A stretch of DNA of 64,000 nucleotides from Variovorax sp. J22G73 (lineage in GTDB: Bacteria > Pseudomonadota > Gammaproteobacteria > Burkholderiales > Burkholderiaceae_C): NCBI RefSeq assembly GCF_030317035.1, contig NZ_JASZYK010000013.1:1-64000 (forward strand), read 5' to 3'. Below are positions 16,985 to 24,352 of the stretch, piece after piece. Every line of letters begins with the position of its first letter. Position 1 is the first letter of the stretch. A program made the translations under genes and the position numbers. The notes beneath the pieces were generated by a model that was given only the letters and a program-made list of their open reading frames with translations, was not told the origin of the DNA and ran no database searches.

Positions 16985-18027
16985 GGCGCGACTCCTTTGG
17001 CGCCGCGGCCAGTGGCCAGGCGATCGACGATGCCGGCAATGCCCAGCGGCATGAAAGCGACGACGACGATGAACAGCGCGCCAAGAAAATAGAGCCAGAT
17101 CTCCGGAAAGGCCTCGGACAGGTAGGACTTCAGGAAGCCAACCAGCAGGGCACCAATCACCGCGCCCGGGATCGACAAGCGACCACCGACCGCGGCATAG
17201 ATCACCATCTCGATGGAGGCCACCACGCCGATTGCAGTCGGCGATATCAATCCGACCTGCAGGCTGTAGAACGCCCCGCCAATGGAGGACAGCAACGCCG
17301 AGATGGCGAAGACGAATGCCTTCATGTGCGCCGTGTTGTAGCCGCTGAATCGAACTCGGTCTTCCTTGTCGCGAATGGCGATCAGCACCTTGCCGAAGCG
17401 GCTGCGCATGAGCGCCACGCACAAGACCATGGCCACAGCAAGCACCGCCGCTTCCACCAGATAGATGGTCTGCTTGGCGTCGTCGCCGACGATATCCATG
17501 CCGACGAGCGTGCGGAAGTCGGTGATGCCATTGGCGCCACCCGTGTCACCCTGCTGGCCGACAATGAGCACAGTGCCGGTGAGCGCGAGGGAAAGTGTGA
17601 CGATGGCGAAGTAGACGCCGCCCACCCGCTTGCGGAAGATGGCGTAAGCAAAGAGATAAGCCAGCAACGCCGGCAGCGCCACGATCAGAAGCAGCGTCAG
17701 CGTCAGGCTATGAAACGGCTGCCACCACAGCGGCAGGTGCTCGACGCTGCTCCACACCATGAAATCCGGCAGCTGCGGCACCGAGGCCTCCAGCTTGAGG
17801 AACATGGCCATCATGTACCCACCGGCACCGAAGAAAAGGCCCTGTCCGAGGCTGAGCACTCCGCCATAGCCCCACAGGAGCACGATGCCGAGCGCGACGA
17901 AGGCGAAGGACATGTACTTGCCCATCAGGTTGAGGCGGAAGGGATCGAGCAGGACCACCATGGCCAGGAGCAGCGCGATCACAACCATCGTGGCGCGGGT
18001 GTCCGCCGCACGAATGAAATCTTTCAT
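16981..18027 (-). CDS. urtC: UrtC-type ABC transporter permease
   Basis: 348 residues with about nine hydrophobic segments. It belongs to the LivM/UrtC family: VLLWGYGGVLSLGQGLFFGA, GGYMMAMFLK, and the cytoplasmic coupling helix block FGKVLIAIRDKEDRVRFSGY. UrtC members commonly have this IRDxExRVRFxGY motif. It starts 5 bp after the urtB stop and its own stop overlaps urtD. It is an inner-membrane half of the import channel. Confidence 0.93.
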   Translation of the reverse strand: MKDFIRAADTRATMVVIALLLAMVVLLDPFRLNLMGKYMSFAFVALGIVLLWGYGGVLSLGQGLFFGAGGYMMAMFLKLEASVPQLPDFMVWSSVEHLPLWWQPFHSLTLTLLLIVALPALLAYLFAYAIFRKRVGGVYFAIVTLSLALTGTVLIVGQQGDTGGANGITDFRTLVGMDIVGDDAKQTIYLVEAAVLAVAMVLCVALMRSRFGKVLIAIRDKEDRVRFSGYNTAHMKAFVFAISALLSSIGGAFYSLQVGLISPTAIGVVASIEMVIYAAVGGRLSIPGAVIGALLVGFLKSYLSEAFPEIWLYFLGALFIVVVAFMPLGIAGIVDRLATGRGAKGVAP

Positions 18028-18031
18028 TGCA

Positions 18032-18934
18032 TCAACTCCTGGATTTGGTCGCGAACAGCCCGTTGGGCCGGAAATAAAGAACCACGATCACCAGCAGCAG
18101 GATGGTCACGCGTGCCATTGAGCCGCTCATGAGGTATTCAAGCGTGGTCTGTGATTGGGCGATGGCGAATCCCGAGAGCGCCGTGCCGATCAGGCTCTGT
18201 ACACCACCGAACACGACCACGATGAACGAGTCGACGATGTAGAGCTGCCCAGTTCCGGGGTTGGTGGAGCCGATCATCGTGAACACGCACCCGGCGATGC
18301 CCGCCAATCCCGCGCCCAGCGCGAAGGTCAGCGCATCCAGCCGTTGGGTGTCGATGCCGACTGCCTCGCTCATCGCACGGTTCTGCGTGACCGCGCGCAC
18401 CTTCAGTCCCCAGCGCGTTCGGTTCAGCAACAGATAAACGCTCGTGGCCACCGCGACAGTGAGCCCGATGATGAAGATCCTGCTGATCGGCAACTGGATT
18501 CCCACCACAGGCTCCCATGCGCCGCTGAGCCACTGGGGCAGCGGCACGCTGACTTCCTGCGCTCCGAAGATCGAGCGATAGGCTTGCTGCAGCATCAGGC
18601 TCAGGCCCCAGGTGGCCAGCAGCGTGTCCAGCGGCCGGTTGTAGAAGAAGCGCACGAAACCGCGTTCCAGCAGATAGCCGAAGGCGTAGGTGACGAGGAA
18701 GGCCAGTGCGATTGCCACGAACAGGTAGATTCCCATCCACTGAGGCGCGAACTTGGAGAAGGCGTTGGCTGTCAGGTAGGTCACGTAAGAGCCCAGCGCC
18801 ATCAGCTCACCGTGAGCCATGTTGATGACGCCCATCAGGCCGAAGACGATGGCCAGACCGATGGCCATCAGCAGCAGGATCGTGAACAGGCTCACGCCGT
18901 TGAAGACCTGCATGATTGCAATGTCGATAGTCAT
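18032..18934 (-). CDS. urtB: UrtB-type ABC transporter permease
   Basis: 300 residues, LivH/UrtB family, with about eight membrane segments. Recognisable blocks are AIVFGLMGVINMAHGELMAL, the EQR-like block LLERGFVRFFYNRPLDTLLA, and VRAVTQNRAMSEAVGIDTQR, the coupling helix of UrtB permeases. It lies 39 bp downstream of urtA and 5 bp before urtC. It forms the translocation path with UrtC. Confidence 0.93.
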   Translation of the reverse strand: MTIDIAIMQVFNGVSLFTILLLMAIGLAIVFGLMGVINMAHGELMALGSYVTYLTANAFSKFAPQWMGIYLFVAIALAFLVTYAFGYLLERGFVRFFYNRPLDTLLATWGLSLMLQQAYRSIFGAQEVSVPLPQWLSGAWEPVVGIQLPISRIFIIGLTVAVATSVYLLLNRTRWGLKVRAVTQNRAMSEAVGIDTQRLDALTFALGAGLAGIAGCVFTMIGSTNPGTGQLYIVDSFIVVVFGGVQSLIGTALSGFAIAQSQTTLEYLMSGSMARVTILLLVIVVLYFRPNGLFATKSRS

Positions 18935-18973
18935 GAGACTCCAGTAGCCAGGTGGGCGTGGTGGTCCGTACGC

Positions 18974-20167
18974 TTACAGCGTGGGGAACGGGTTCGGCTC
19001 GACCAGGTTGGGCGATTCCCAGACGATCTCGAACTGGCCGTCCGCGAGCGCCTTGCCCACACGGACCTTCTTCCAGACGTGCTGGTTGCCTGCATGCACG
19101 CGCACCTTGCCTTCGGGGGCGTCGATCTCGACGCCGGCGCTCGCGGCCAGCACCTTCTCGGGGTCGAACGACTTGGCCTTCTCGACCGCGAGCTTCCACA
19201 GGTAGACGGAGTTGTAGGCCACCTCCATCGGGTCGCCGATCACGCGGTCACCTCCGTACTTGGCCTTGAACGCCTTGACGAATTTCTCGTTTGCTGCGCT
19301 CTTGATGCTCTGGAAGTAACCCATGCAGGCGTAGTAGCCTGCCGCGTTGTCCTTACCGATCCCTTCGATCTCGTTTTCGGACACGACGGTTGAAAGCAGC
19401 GTCTGCTTGCTGCCATCGAGGCCGGCCGCGCGCAGCTGCTTGTAGAACGCGACGTTGGATCCACCGACTACCGTGCTGTAGATGCAGTCGGGCTTCGCGG
19501 CCTTGATCTTGTTGATGATCGAGGAGAACTCGGTGTGGCCGAGCGGCGCGTACTCTTCGCCGAGCACCTTTCCTCCCAGCTTGGCGATGGTGGGCTTGGC
19601 GATCTTGTTGCAGGTGCGTGGGTAGATGTAATCCGAGCCTACGAGGAAGAACGTCTTGCCCTTCTCGCGTGCGAGCCACTCCACCGCAGCAACCACCGAT
19701 TGGGTGGCCTCCTGAGAGGTGTAGATCACGTGTTTGTCCTGTTCCTGGCCTTCGTAGTAGGTCGGGTAGAACAGCAGGCCTTTGGCGCGCGCAAGCGCCG
19801 GCAGTACGGCCTTGCGAGAGGCGGAGGTGTAGCAGCCGATGATGGCCGCGACCTTGTCGCGCTCGAGCAGCTTGCGAGCTTTTTCAGAGAACACCGAGTT
19901 CTCGCTCGCGCCGTCTTCGACTACCACCTCGATCTTGCAGCCCATCACGCCACCAGCGGCATTGATTTCGTCGACGGCCATCTTCTCGGCGTCCACGAGC
20001 GAGGCTTCCGCAATCGCGATGGTGCCTGACAGGGAGTGCAGGAGGCCCAGCTTCACGCTGTCTTGCGCATGCGCTGCCTCGGACAGCAGCGCTGCGCCCG
20101 AAGCGGCGCCGAGAAGAAACATGGTGCCGCCGGTCTTGACCAGGTCGCGGCGATTGAGTTGGCTCAT
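18974..20167 (-). CDS. urtA: UrtA-type periplasmic amide/urea-binding protein
   Basis: 397 residues from the ATG at 20167, with AAGGAG upstream. A twin-arginine-like signal (MSQLNRRDLVKTGGTMFLLG ... AHAQD) exports it. The mature protein begins VKLGLLHSLSGTIAIAEASL and carries the UrtA/FmdD blocks TSASRKAVLPALARA, FLVGSDYIYPRTCNKIAKP and SSIINKIKAAKPDCIYST. The family binds urea or short-chain amides (UrtA, FmdD). Genetic linkage to amiE and amiC makes a neutral short amide the likelier ligand here. It is the first gene of the operon and is separated from its promoter region by a leader with a strong terminator. Confidence 0.93.
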   Translation of the reverse strand: MSQLNRRDLVKTGGTMFLLGAASGAALLSEAAHAQDSVKLGLLHSLSGTIAIAEASLVDAEKMAVDEINAAGGVMGCKIEVVVEDGASENSVFSEKARKLLERDKVAAIIGCYTSASRKAVLPALARAKGLLFYPTYYEGQEQDKHVIYTSQEATQSVVAAVEWLAREKGKTFFLVGSDYIYPRTCNKIAKPTIAKLGGKVLGEEYAPLGHTEFSSIINKIKAAKPDCIYSTVVGGSNVAFYKQLRAAGLDGSKQTLLSTVVSENEIEGIGKDNAAGYYACMGYFQSIKSAANEKFVKAFKAKYGGDRVIGDPMEVAYNSVYLWKLAVEKAKSFDPEKVLAASAGVEIDAPEGKVRVHAGNQHVWKKVRVGKALADGQFEIVWESPNLVEPNPFPTL

Positions 20168-20300
20168 CAGATCATCTCCTTCAAGGGTTGAGGTGTTCAG
20201 GTCTGACGGATCCACCGCTGGCATCTCGTTCGCTTTCTTCAGGCCGAGTTCATCCCTGGACGCCGAGGCGTCCATTTGAAAATGGCGTCTTAGAAACCAA

Positions 20301-20346
20301 AAAAGCAAAAGGGCCTGAGCCGGGGTAAACCGGATCAGGCCCTTTT
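20301..20346 (-). terminator. Leader intrinsic terminator of the amide operon
   Basis: On the minus strand AAAAGGGCCTGA (20346-20335) pairs with TCAGGCCCTTTT (20318-20307), with an inner CCGG/CCGG pairing, followed by GCTTTTTTGG. This is a 12-bp stem with a U-rich tail, lying in the direction of transcription about 134 bp before urtA. A strong terminator ahead of the first gene implies attenuation, and an AmiR antiterminator is encoded at the operon's end. Confidence 0.85.
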
Positions 20347-20382
20347 GCCTTGCACCTGACTGGCAACACTGGCAGTCGGTGC
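20337..20382 (-). promoter_or_regulatory. Candidate ANTAR (AmiR) RNA target, P1 and P2 hairpins
   Basis: P1 (20382-20352): stem GACTGCC / GCCAGTC with one C-C mismatch and a hexaloop AGTGTT, which has the A1 and G4 that define ANTAR targets; an outer GCACC/GGTGC stem extends it. P2 (20350-20337): AGGC / GCCT around AAAAGG, which has A1 but A rather than G at position 4. The 3' side of P2 is also part of the 5' arm of the terminator, so P2 and terminator exclude each other, as in known ANTAR leaders. Confidence 0.65.
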
Positions 20383-20468
20383 GAAATGATGAGCGACGAA
20401 GTTCTCGTCTGGGCCGGAATTTAGCACTCGGCTGTTGCCCCTGAATAGGGGTTTGCGCTAACAAACCG

Positions 20469-20483
20469 TAGACGGTCGGTCTA
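20469..20483 (-). promoter_or_regulatory. AcuR-like operator 1, upstream of amide operon leader
   Basis: TAGAC-GGTCG-GTCTA, perfect 5-bp arms, 86 bp upstream of the P1 hairpin of the amide leader and 153 bp from acuR. Thirteen of 15 bases match the site at 21313. A second inverted repeat (GGTTTG/CAAACC, 20450-20467) lies next to it. The likely effect is repression of the amide operon promoter. Confidence 0.65.
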
Positions 20484-20600
20484 GTTGAAGAGGCGCAAGT
20501 CCGACCCGAGCCCGACGCTTCGGCAACCCGAGAGGGCCTTGTTTAGGAGATGAAAGCTGAACTGATGCCGCATCACAGATGCGAAAAGAGAAAAAGGCGC

Positions 20601-20629
20601 TTGATTTAACGAGACGAGCAGTCTAATAA
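20601..20629 (+). promoter_or_regulatory. acuR promoter with embedded operator 2
   Basis: TTGATT (20601-20606), 17 bases, TAATAA (20624-20629): a good sigma-70 promoter. The spacer contains GAGAC-GAGCA-GTCTA (20611-20625), the same AGAC-N5-GTCT pattern as the other two sites, so bound repressor would block RNA polymerase. Transcription should start at or next to the ATG at 20637. Confidence 0.65.
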
Positions 20630-20636
20630 TCAGCGC

Positions 20637-21272
20637 ATGAGTGCCAATCTCGATCTTCCGCGCAGGCGCGGACGCCCCGCCAAAGATGAGGGAGACCATC
20701 GCGCCTCCCGCGAAGCGCTTTTGAACGCTGGCGTTGCGGCGCTGACGGAGAAGGGGTTCTCGGCCACGGGCATCGACGAGATACTCAGGTCTGTCGGAGT
20801 GCCGAAGGGGTCCTTCTATCATTTCTTCGGTAGCAAAGAAGCGTTTGGTGCGCAGCTCATCACGCGCTACGACGAATACTTCACCCACAAGCTGGATCGG
20901 TTTTTTCTTGATGAAACCCTCTCGCCGCTGGATCGGATCGACGCATTCTTCGCGGACGCTGAGCGTGGCATGAAGCGCTTCGGTTTTCGCCGTGGTTGCC
21001 TGATTGGAAATCTGGGTCAGGAGATGGGGGCGCTGCCAGAGCCCTTTCGCGCACAGTTGACCAATGTGTTGCTTGGCTGGCAGCGACGCACGGCGGTGGT
21101 GCTCGAGCAAGCCAGGCGAGCGCGCGAGATCGACCCGGCCGCAGACTGTGCCGAATGGGCTGCGTTTCTCTGGACCGGATGGGAAGGCGCCGTGCTGCGC
21201 GCCAAGCTCGAGCGCAAGGCTGCGCCTCTGCAGATGTTTGCGAAACTCTTTCGCAAGAGCATCGAGGCCTGA
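20637..21272 (+). CDS. acuR: AcuR-type TetR repressor
   Basis: 211 residues. A basic RRRGRPAK tail precedes the TetR HTH (LLNAGVAALTEKGFSATGID, then EILRSVGVPKGSFYHFFGSK). The ligand domain carries the block RGCLIGNLGQEMGALPEPFR and the end GWEGAVLRAKLERKAAPLQM. Both are characteristic of AcuR, the acrylate-responsive regulator of acuI and DMSP/acrylate genes in Rhodobacter. It is transcribed away from the amide operon and toward the acrylate genes. Its own promoter contains an AGAC-N5-GTCT site, and two more such sites flank the two target operons. No ribosome binding site precedes the ATG, which sits where transcription is predicted to begin, so the mRNA may be leaderless. Confidence 0.9.
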   Translation: MSANLDLPRRRGRPAKDEGDHRASREALLNAGVAALTEKGFSATGIDEILRSVGVPKGSFYHFFGSKEAFGAQLITRYDEYFTHKLDRFFLDETLSPLDRIDAFFADAERGMKRFGFRRGCLIGNLGQEMGALPEPFRAQLTNVLLGWQRRTAVVLEQARRAREIDPAADCAEWAAFLWTGWEGAVLRAKLERKAAPLQMFAKLFRKSIEA

Positions 21273-21301
21273 GCATCACTGGACCACGACGTTCCTTTTT
21301 T

Positions 21302-21331
21302 TTGCCTTTTAAAAGACGATCGGTCTAATTT
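21302..21331 (+). promoter_or_regulatory. Acrylate operon promoter with operator 3
   Basis: TTGCCT (21302-21307), 18 bases, TAATTT (21326-21331). The interval holds AAGAC-GATCG-GTCTA (21313-21327), matching operator 1 at 13 of 15 bases. Position between -35 and -10 implies repression of the dddA-acuN-acuK-acuI operon. Confidence 0.65.
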
Positions 21332-21375
21332 ATAGGAGTGGTCCCCATGGCATTTGTCATAAGCGGAGATATCGC

Positions 21376-23037
21376 ATGAGTTCGCTGGAGTTTGACTATG
21401 TGGTGATCGGGGCGGGCACGGCGGGCTGCCTGCTCGCCAATCGCCTGAGCGCCGACAGCACCCGTCGTGTCCTTCTGATCGAAGCGGGAGGAGCGGACAA
21501 CTACCCGTGGATACACGTCCCGGTGGGCTATCTTTACTGCATCGACAACCCGCGCACCGACTGGCGGTTTCGCACCGAGGAGTCGGCCGGTCTGAATGGC
21601 AGGTCGCTGCTCTACCCACGGGGAAAGACCCTGGGCGGATGCTCGAGCATCAACGGCATGATCTACATGCGCGGCCAAGCGCGCGACTATGCGCATTGGG
21701 CCGACGTCACGAATGACGAAGCGTGGAGCTGGGCCAACTGTTTGGCCGACTTTCGAGCGCACGAGGACCACTACCGGCTCGACGCCGTGGGTGCGGGGGA
21801 GGGTGGGATGCAGGCGTTCGATGCCCTGCACGGTTCGGGCGGCGAATGGCGGGTCGAGAAACAACGCCTGCGCTGGGACGTGCTGGACGCATTTGCGATG
21901 GCCGCTCAGCAGGCAGGCATCCCGGCCACCAGTGACTTCAACTCCGGCGACAACTTCGGCGTGAGCTACTTCGAGGTGAATCAGCGCAGTGGATGGCGGT
22001 GGAACGCTTCCAAGGCATTCTTGAGACCCATCCGCAAGCAGCGCAAGAACCTCACGGTCTGGACCGGCGCACAGGTCTGCCGCGTCTTGTTCGACCGGGC
22101 AGCGGACGGGACCCAGGTTTGCAGCGGTGTCCAGCTTGTCTGGAAGGGCCAACGGCATACCGTGAAGGTATTGCGCGAGGTGATCCTCAGCGCGGGAGCG
22201 ATCGGTACGCCACAGGTGCTCCAGCTGTCAGGCATCGCAGACAGCACACTGCTGCAGTCTCTGGGCATTCCCGTGGTCAGGCACAGCCCGGGCGTTGGCC
22301 GCAATCTTCAGGATCATCTTCAGATCCGCTCTGTGTACAAAGTCGAAGGCGCCAAGACCCTGAACACCCAGGCCAACAGTCTCTTCGGAAAGACAAGGAT
22401 TGCGCTCGAGTACGCACTCAAGCGCAGTGGTCCGATGAGCATGGCACCGTCGCAATTGGGAATCTTCACCCGAAGCGACGCGGCACGCAGCCACGCGAAC
22501 ATCCAATATCACGTTCAACCCCTGAGCCTGGACGCCTTCGGGCAGCCGCTTCACGCCTTTCCTGCGATCACCGCGAGCGTTTGCAACCTCAATCCGACCA
22601 GCCGGGGCAGTGTGTCCATTCGAAGCGCCGATTTCACTCACGCTCCGCGTATCGCACCTGACTATCTGAGCACCGAAGAAGATCGGCGCGTGGCTGCCGA
22701 CTCGCTGCGTGTGACGCGGCGCATCGCGGCACAGCCGGCGATGTTGCGCTACAGGCCGCAAGAGTTCAAGCCCGGCGCGCAGTACGAAACCGACGAACAG
22801 CTCGCGCGCCTGGCCGGAGACATCGGGACGACGATCTTCCATCCGGTGGGAACCGCGAAGATGGGGCGCGCTTGCGACGAATTGGCGGTGGTGGACAGTC
22901 ATCTGCGGGTGCGCGGTTGCCGCGGTTTGCGCGTCGTGGATGCAAGCGTCATGCCGACGATCACCAGCGGCAACACCAACAGTCCCACGCTCATGATTGC
23001 AGAGAAAGCCGCAAGGTGGATCGTTGCCGGGCAATGA
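21376..23037 (+). CDS. DddA-like GMC-family alcohol dehydrogenase
   Basis: 553 residues, a complete GMC flavoprotein: dinucleotide motif VVIGAGTAGCLLANRLS at the N-terminus, GMC signature 1 around YPRGKTLGGCSSINGMIYMR, signature 2 GAIGTPQVLQLSGI, and the active-site histidine in FHPVGTAKMG with the closing NTNSPTLMIAEKAA. In acrylate/DMSP degraders a GMC enzyme (DddA) oxidises 3-hydroxypropionate to malonate semialdehyde. The neighbours here are AcuN- and AcuK-like, as in Alcaligenes and Halomonas clusters. A choline- or alcohol-dehydrogenase role cannot be excluded from sequence alone. GGAG precedes the ATG by about 8 bases. Downstream acuN begins 18 bp after the stop. No semialdehyde dehydrogenase (DddC) is encoded in the window. 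Confidence 0.8.
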   Translation: MSSLEFDYVVIGAGTAGCLLANRLSADSTRRVLLIEAGGADNYPWIHVPVGYLYCIDNPRTDWRFRTEESAGLNGRSLLYPRGKTLGGCSSINGMIYMRGQARDYAHWADVTNDEAWSWANCLADFRAHEDHYRLDAVGAGEGGMQAFDALHGSGGEWRVEKQRLRWDVLDAFAMAAQQAGIPATSDFNSGDNFGVSYFEVNQRSGWRWNASKAFLRPIRKQRKNLTVWTGAQVCRVLFDRAADGTQVCSGVQLVWKGQRHTVKVLREVILSAGAIGTPQVLQLSGIADSTLLQSLGIPVVRHSPGVGRNLQDHLQIRSVYKVEGAKTLNTQANSLFGKTRIALEYALKRSGPMSMAPSQLGIFTRSDAARSHANIQYHVQPLSLDAFGQPLHAFPAITASVCNLNPTSRGSVSIRSADFTHAPRIAPDYLSTEEDRRVAADSLRVTRRIAAQPAMLRYRPQEFKPGAQYETDEQLARLAGDIGTTIFHPVGTAKMGRACDELAVVDSHLRVRGCRGLRVVDASVMPTITSGNTNSPTLMIAEKAARWIVAGQ

Positions 23038-23055
23038 AACTCAAGGAGACAACAA

Positions 23056-24315
23056 ATGCAAAAACCCCAAGACAACCCGCTTCGTAAAGGCCCGCTCAGC
23101 GGCATCACGGTGCTTGATTTTTCCCGGGTACTGGCCGGGCCGTACTGCACGATGGTGTTAGCCGACCTCGGCGCGCGCGTCATCAAGGTCGAGAAGCTCG
23201 GCACCGGTGACGACACGCGTGCCTTCGGCCCGTTCGTGCAGCAGGAGTCCGCGTACTTCATGTGCTTCAACCGCGGCAAGGAAAGCATCGCGCTGGACCT
23301 CAAGAGTCCACGTGATCGGGAGCTTCTCGAGAAGATGCTGTCGCAGGCAGACGTGCTGGTCGAGAATTTCCGGCCCGGCGTGATGGACCGCCTGGGTTAC
23401 GGTGCCGAGCGGCTGGCGCGCACCCACCCGCATCTGGTGTACGCATCGATCTCGGGCTTCGGGCACACGGGCCCCTACAGCGACCTGCCCGGCTACGACA
23501 TGGTCGTGCAAGCAATGGGCGGGATCATGAGCCTGACAGGCTGGCCGGACGCAGCGCCCGCGCGGGTGGGCACCAGCTTCGGCGACCTCAGCGCCGCACT
23601 TTTCGCGGCAGTGGGCATCGTCTCGTCGCTGTACAAGCGCACCCACGATGCGCAGGGAATGCGAGTCGATATCGGAATGCTCGATTGCCAGGCGGCGCTG
23701 ATGGAAACGGCGCTGGCACGCTTCGATGTCGAGGGGATCGTCCCCACGCGCACGGGTGACAGCCATCCCTCGCTTGCTCCGTTCGAGACTTTCGCCGCGA
23801 AAGATGGACGCTTCGTCATCGCCGCAGGAAACGACCAGCTCTTCATGCTGATGGCAGATGCGCTGGGCACCCCCATGCTTGCCCTTGACGCCCGATTCCT
23901 CAGCAACGACCTGCGCTGCCGCAACCGGCCCGAGATGGTCGCGGCCATCGAAGCAGTGACGAGCACGCAGCTCAGCGCGCATTGGATCGACAGGCTCAAC
24001 GAGGCCGGCGTCCCCTGTGCGCCGATCAACACCATCGACGAGCTGTTCGATCATCCTCAGTTGCTGGCACGAAACATGATTGTCCAGGTGCAGGGCACAT
24101 CGCCGCAGGTGGTCCGGACCGCGGGAAATCCGATCAAGCTCAGCGCGTTCGCCGACATCGAAGCGGGCACGCCGCTGCGAGCGCCAGGGCTGGACGAACA
24201 CAGGGAAAAAATCCTGGCCGAGCTCATGTCGGCAACTGGGGATTATTCCCCCGCGAAGTCGCCGTCCACCGCGGCGGCAAGAGTTTTGCATACGGCTTCG
24301 AACGAAGTCCTCTGA
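23056..24315 (+). CDS. acuN: AcuN-like class III CoA-transferase (CaiB/BaiF)
   Basis: 419 residues. It begins with the family opening GPLSGITVLDFSRVLAGPYC, then TMVLADLGARVIKVEK, and has VLVENFRPGVMDRLGYG and the catalytic aspartate in TSFGDLSAALFA. Class III enzymes move CoA between carboxylic acids. Between a DddA-like dehydrogenase and an enoyl-CoA hydratase the expected role is AcuN: charging acrylate to acryloyl-CoA and recovering CoA from 3-hydroxypropionyl-CoA. AAGGAG lies upstream of the ATG. The C-terminal 25 residues (SPAKSPSTAAARVLHTAS) are an unusual low-complexity tail. Another acid substrate is possible. Confidence 0.82.
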   Translation: MQKPQDNPLRKGPLSGITVLDFSRVLAGPYCTMVLADLGARVIKVEKLGTGDDTRAFGPFVQQESAYFMCFNRGKESIALDLKSPRDRELLEKMLSQADVLVENFRPGVMDRLGYGAERLARTHPHLVYASISGFGHTGPYSDLPGYDMVVQAMGGIMSLTGWPDAAPARVGTSFGDLSAALFAAVGIVSSLYKRTHDAQGMRVDIGMLDCQAALMETALARFDVEGIVPTRTGDSHPSLAPFETFAAKDGRFVIAAGNDQLFMLMADALGTPMLALDARFLSNDLRCRNRPEMVAAIEAVTSTQLSAHWIDRLNEAGVPCAPINTIDELFDHPQLLARNMIVQVQGTSPQVVRTAGNPIKLSAFADIEAGTPLRAPGLDEHREKILAELMSATGDYSPAKSPSTAAARVLHTASNEVL

Positions 24316-24352
24316 ATCCTTTCACAAGCAATCCGCGAACCAAGGAGTCCAC

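Noticed and set aside
16957..18132. 391-codon plus-strand frame opposite urtC
   Set aside because: Low-complexity His/Gln/Asp composition; mirror of a membrane protein gene.
20430..20465. Search for a sigma-54 promoter before the amide operon leader
   Set aside because: GG and GC elements are present but 12 bases apart instead of 10, and no other sigma-54 signature fits; no promoter is claimed.
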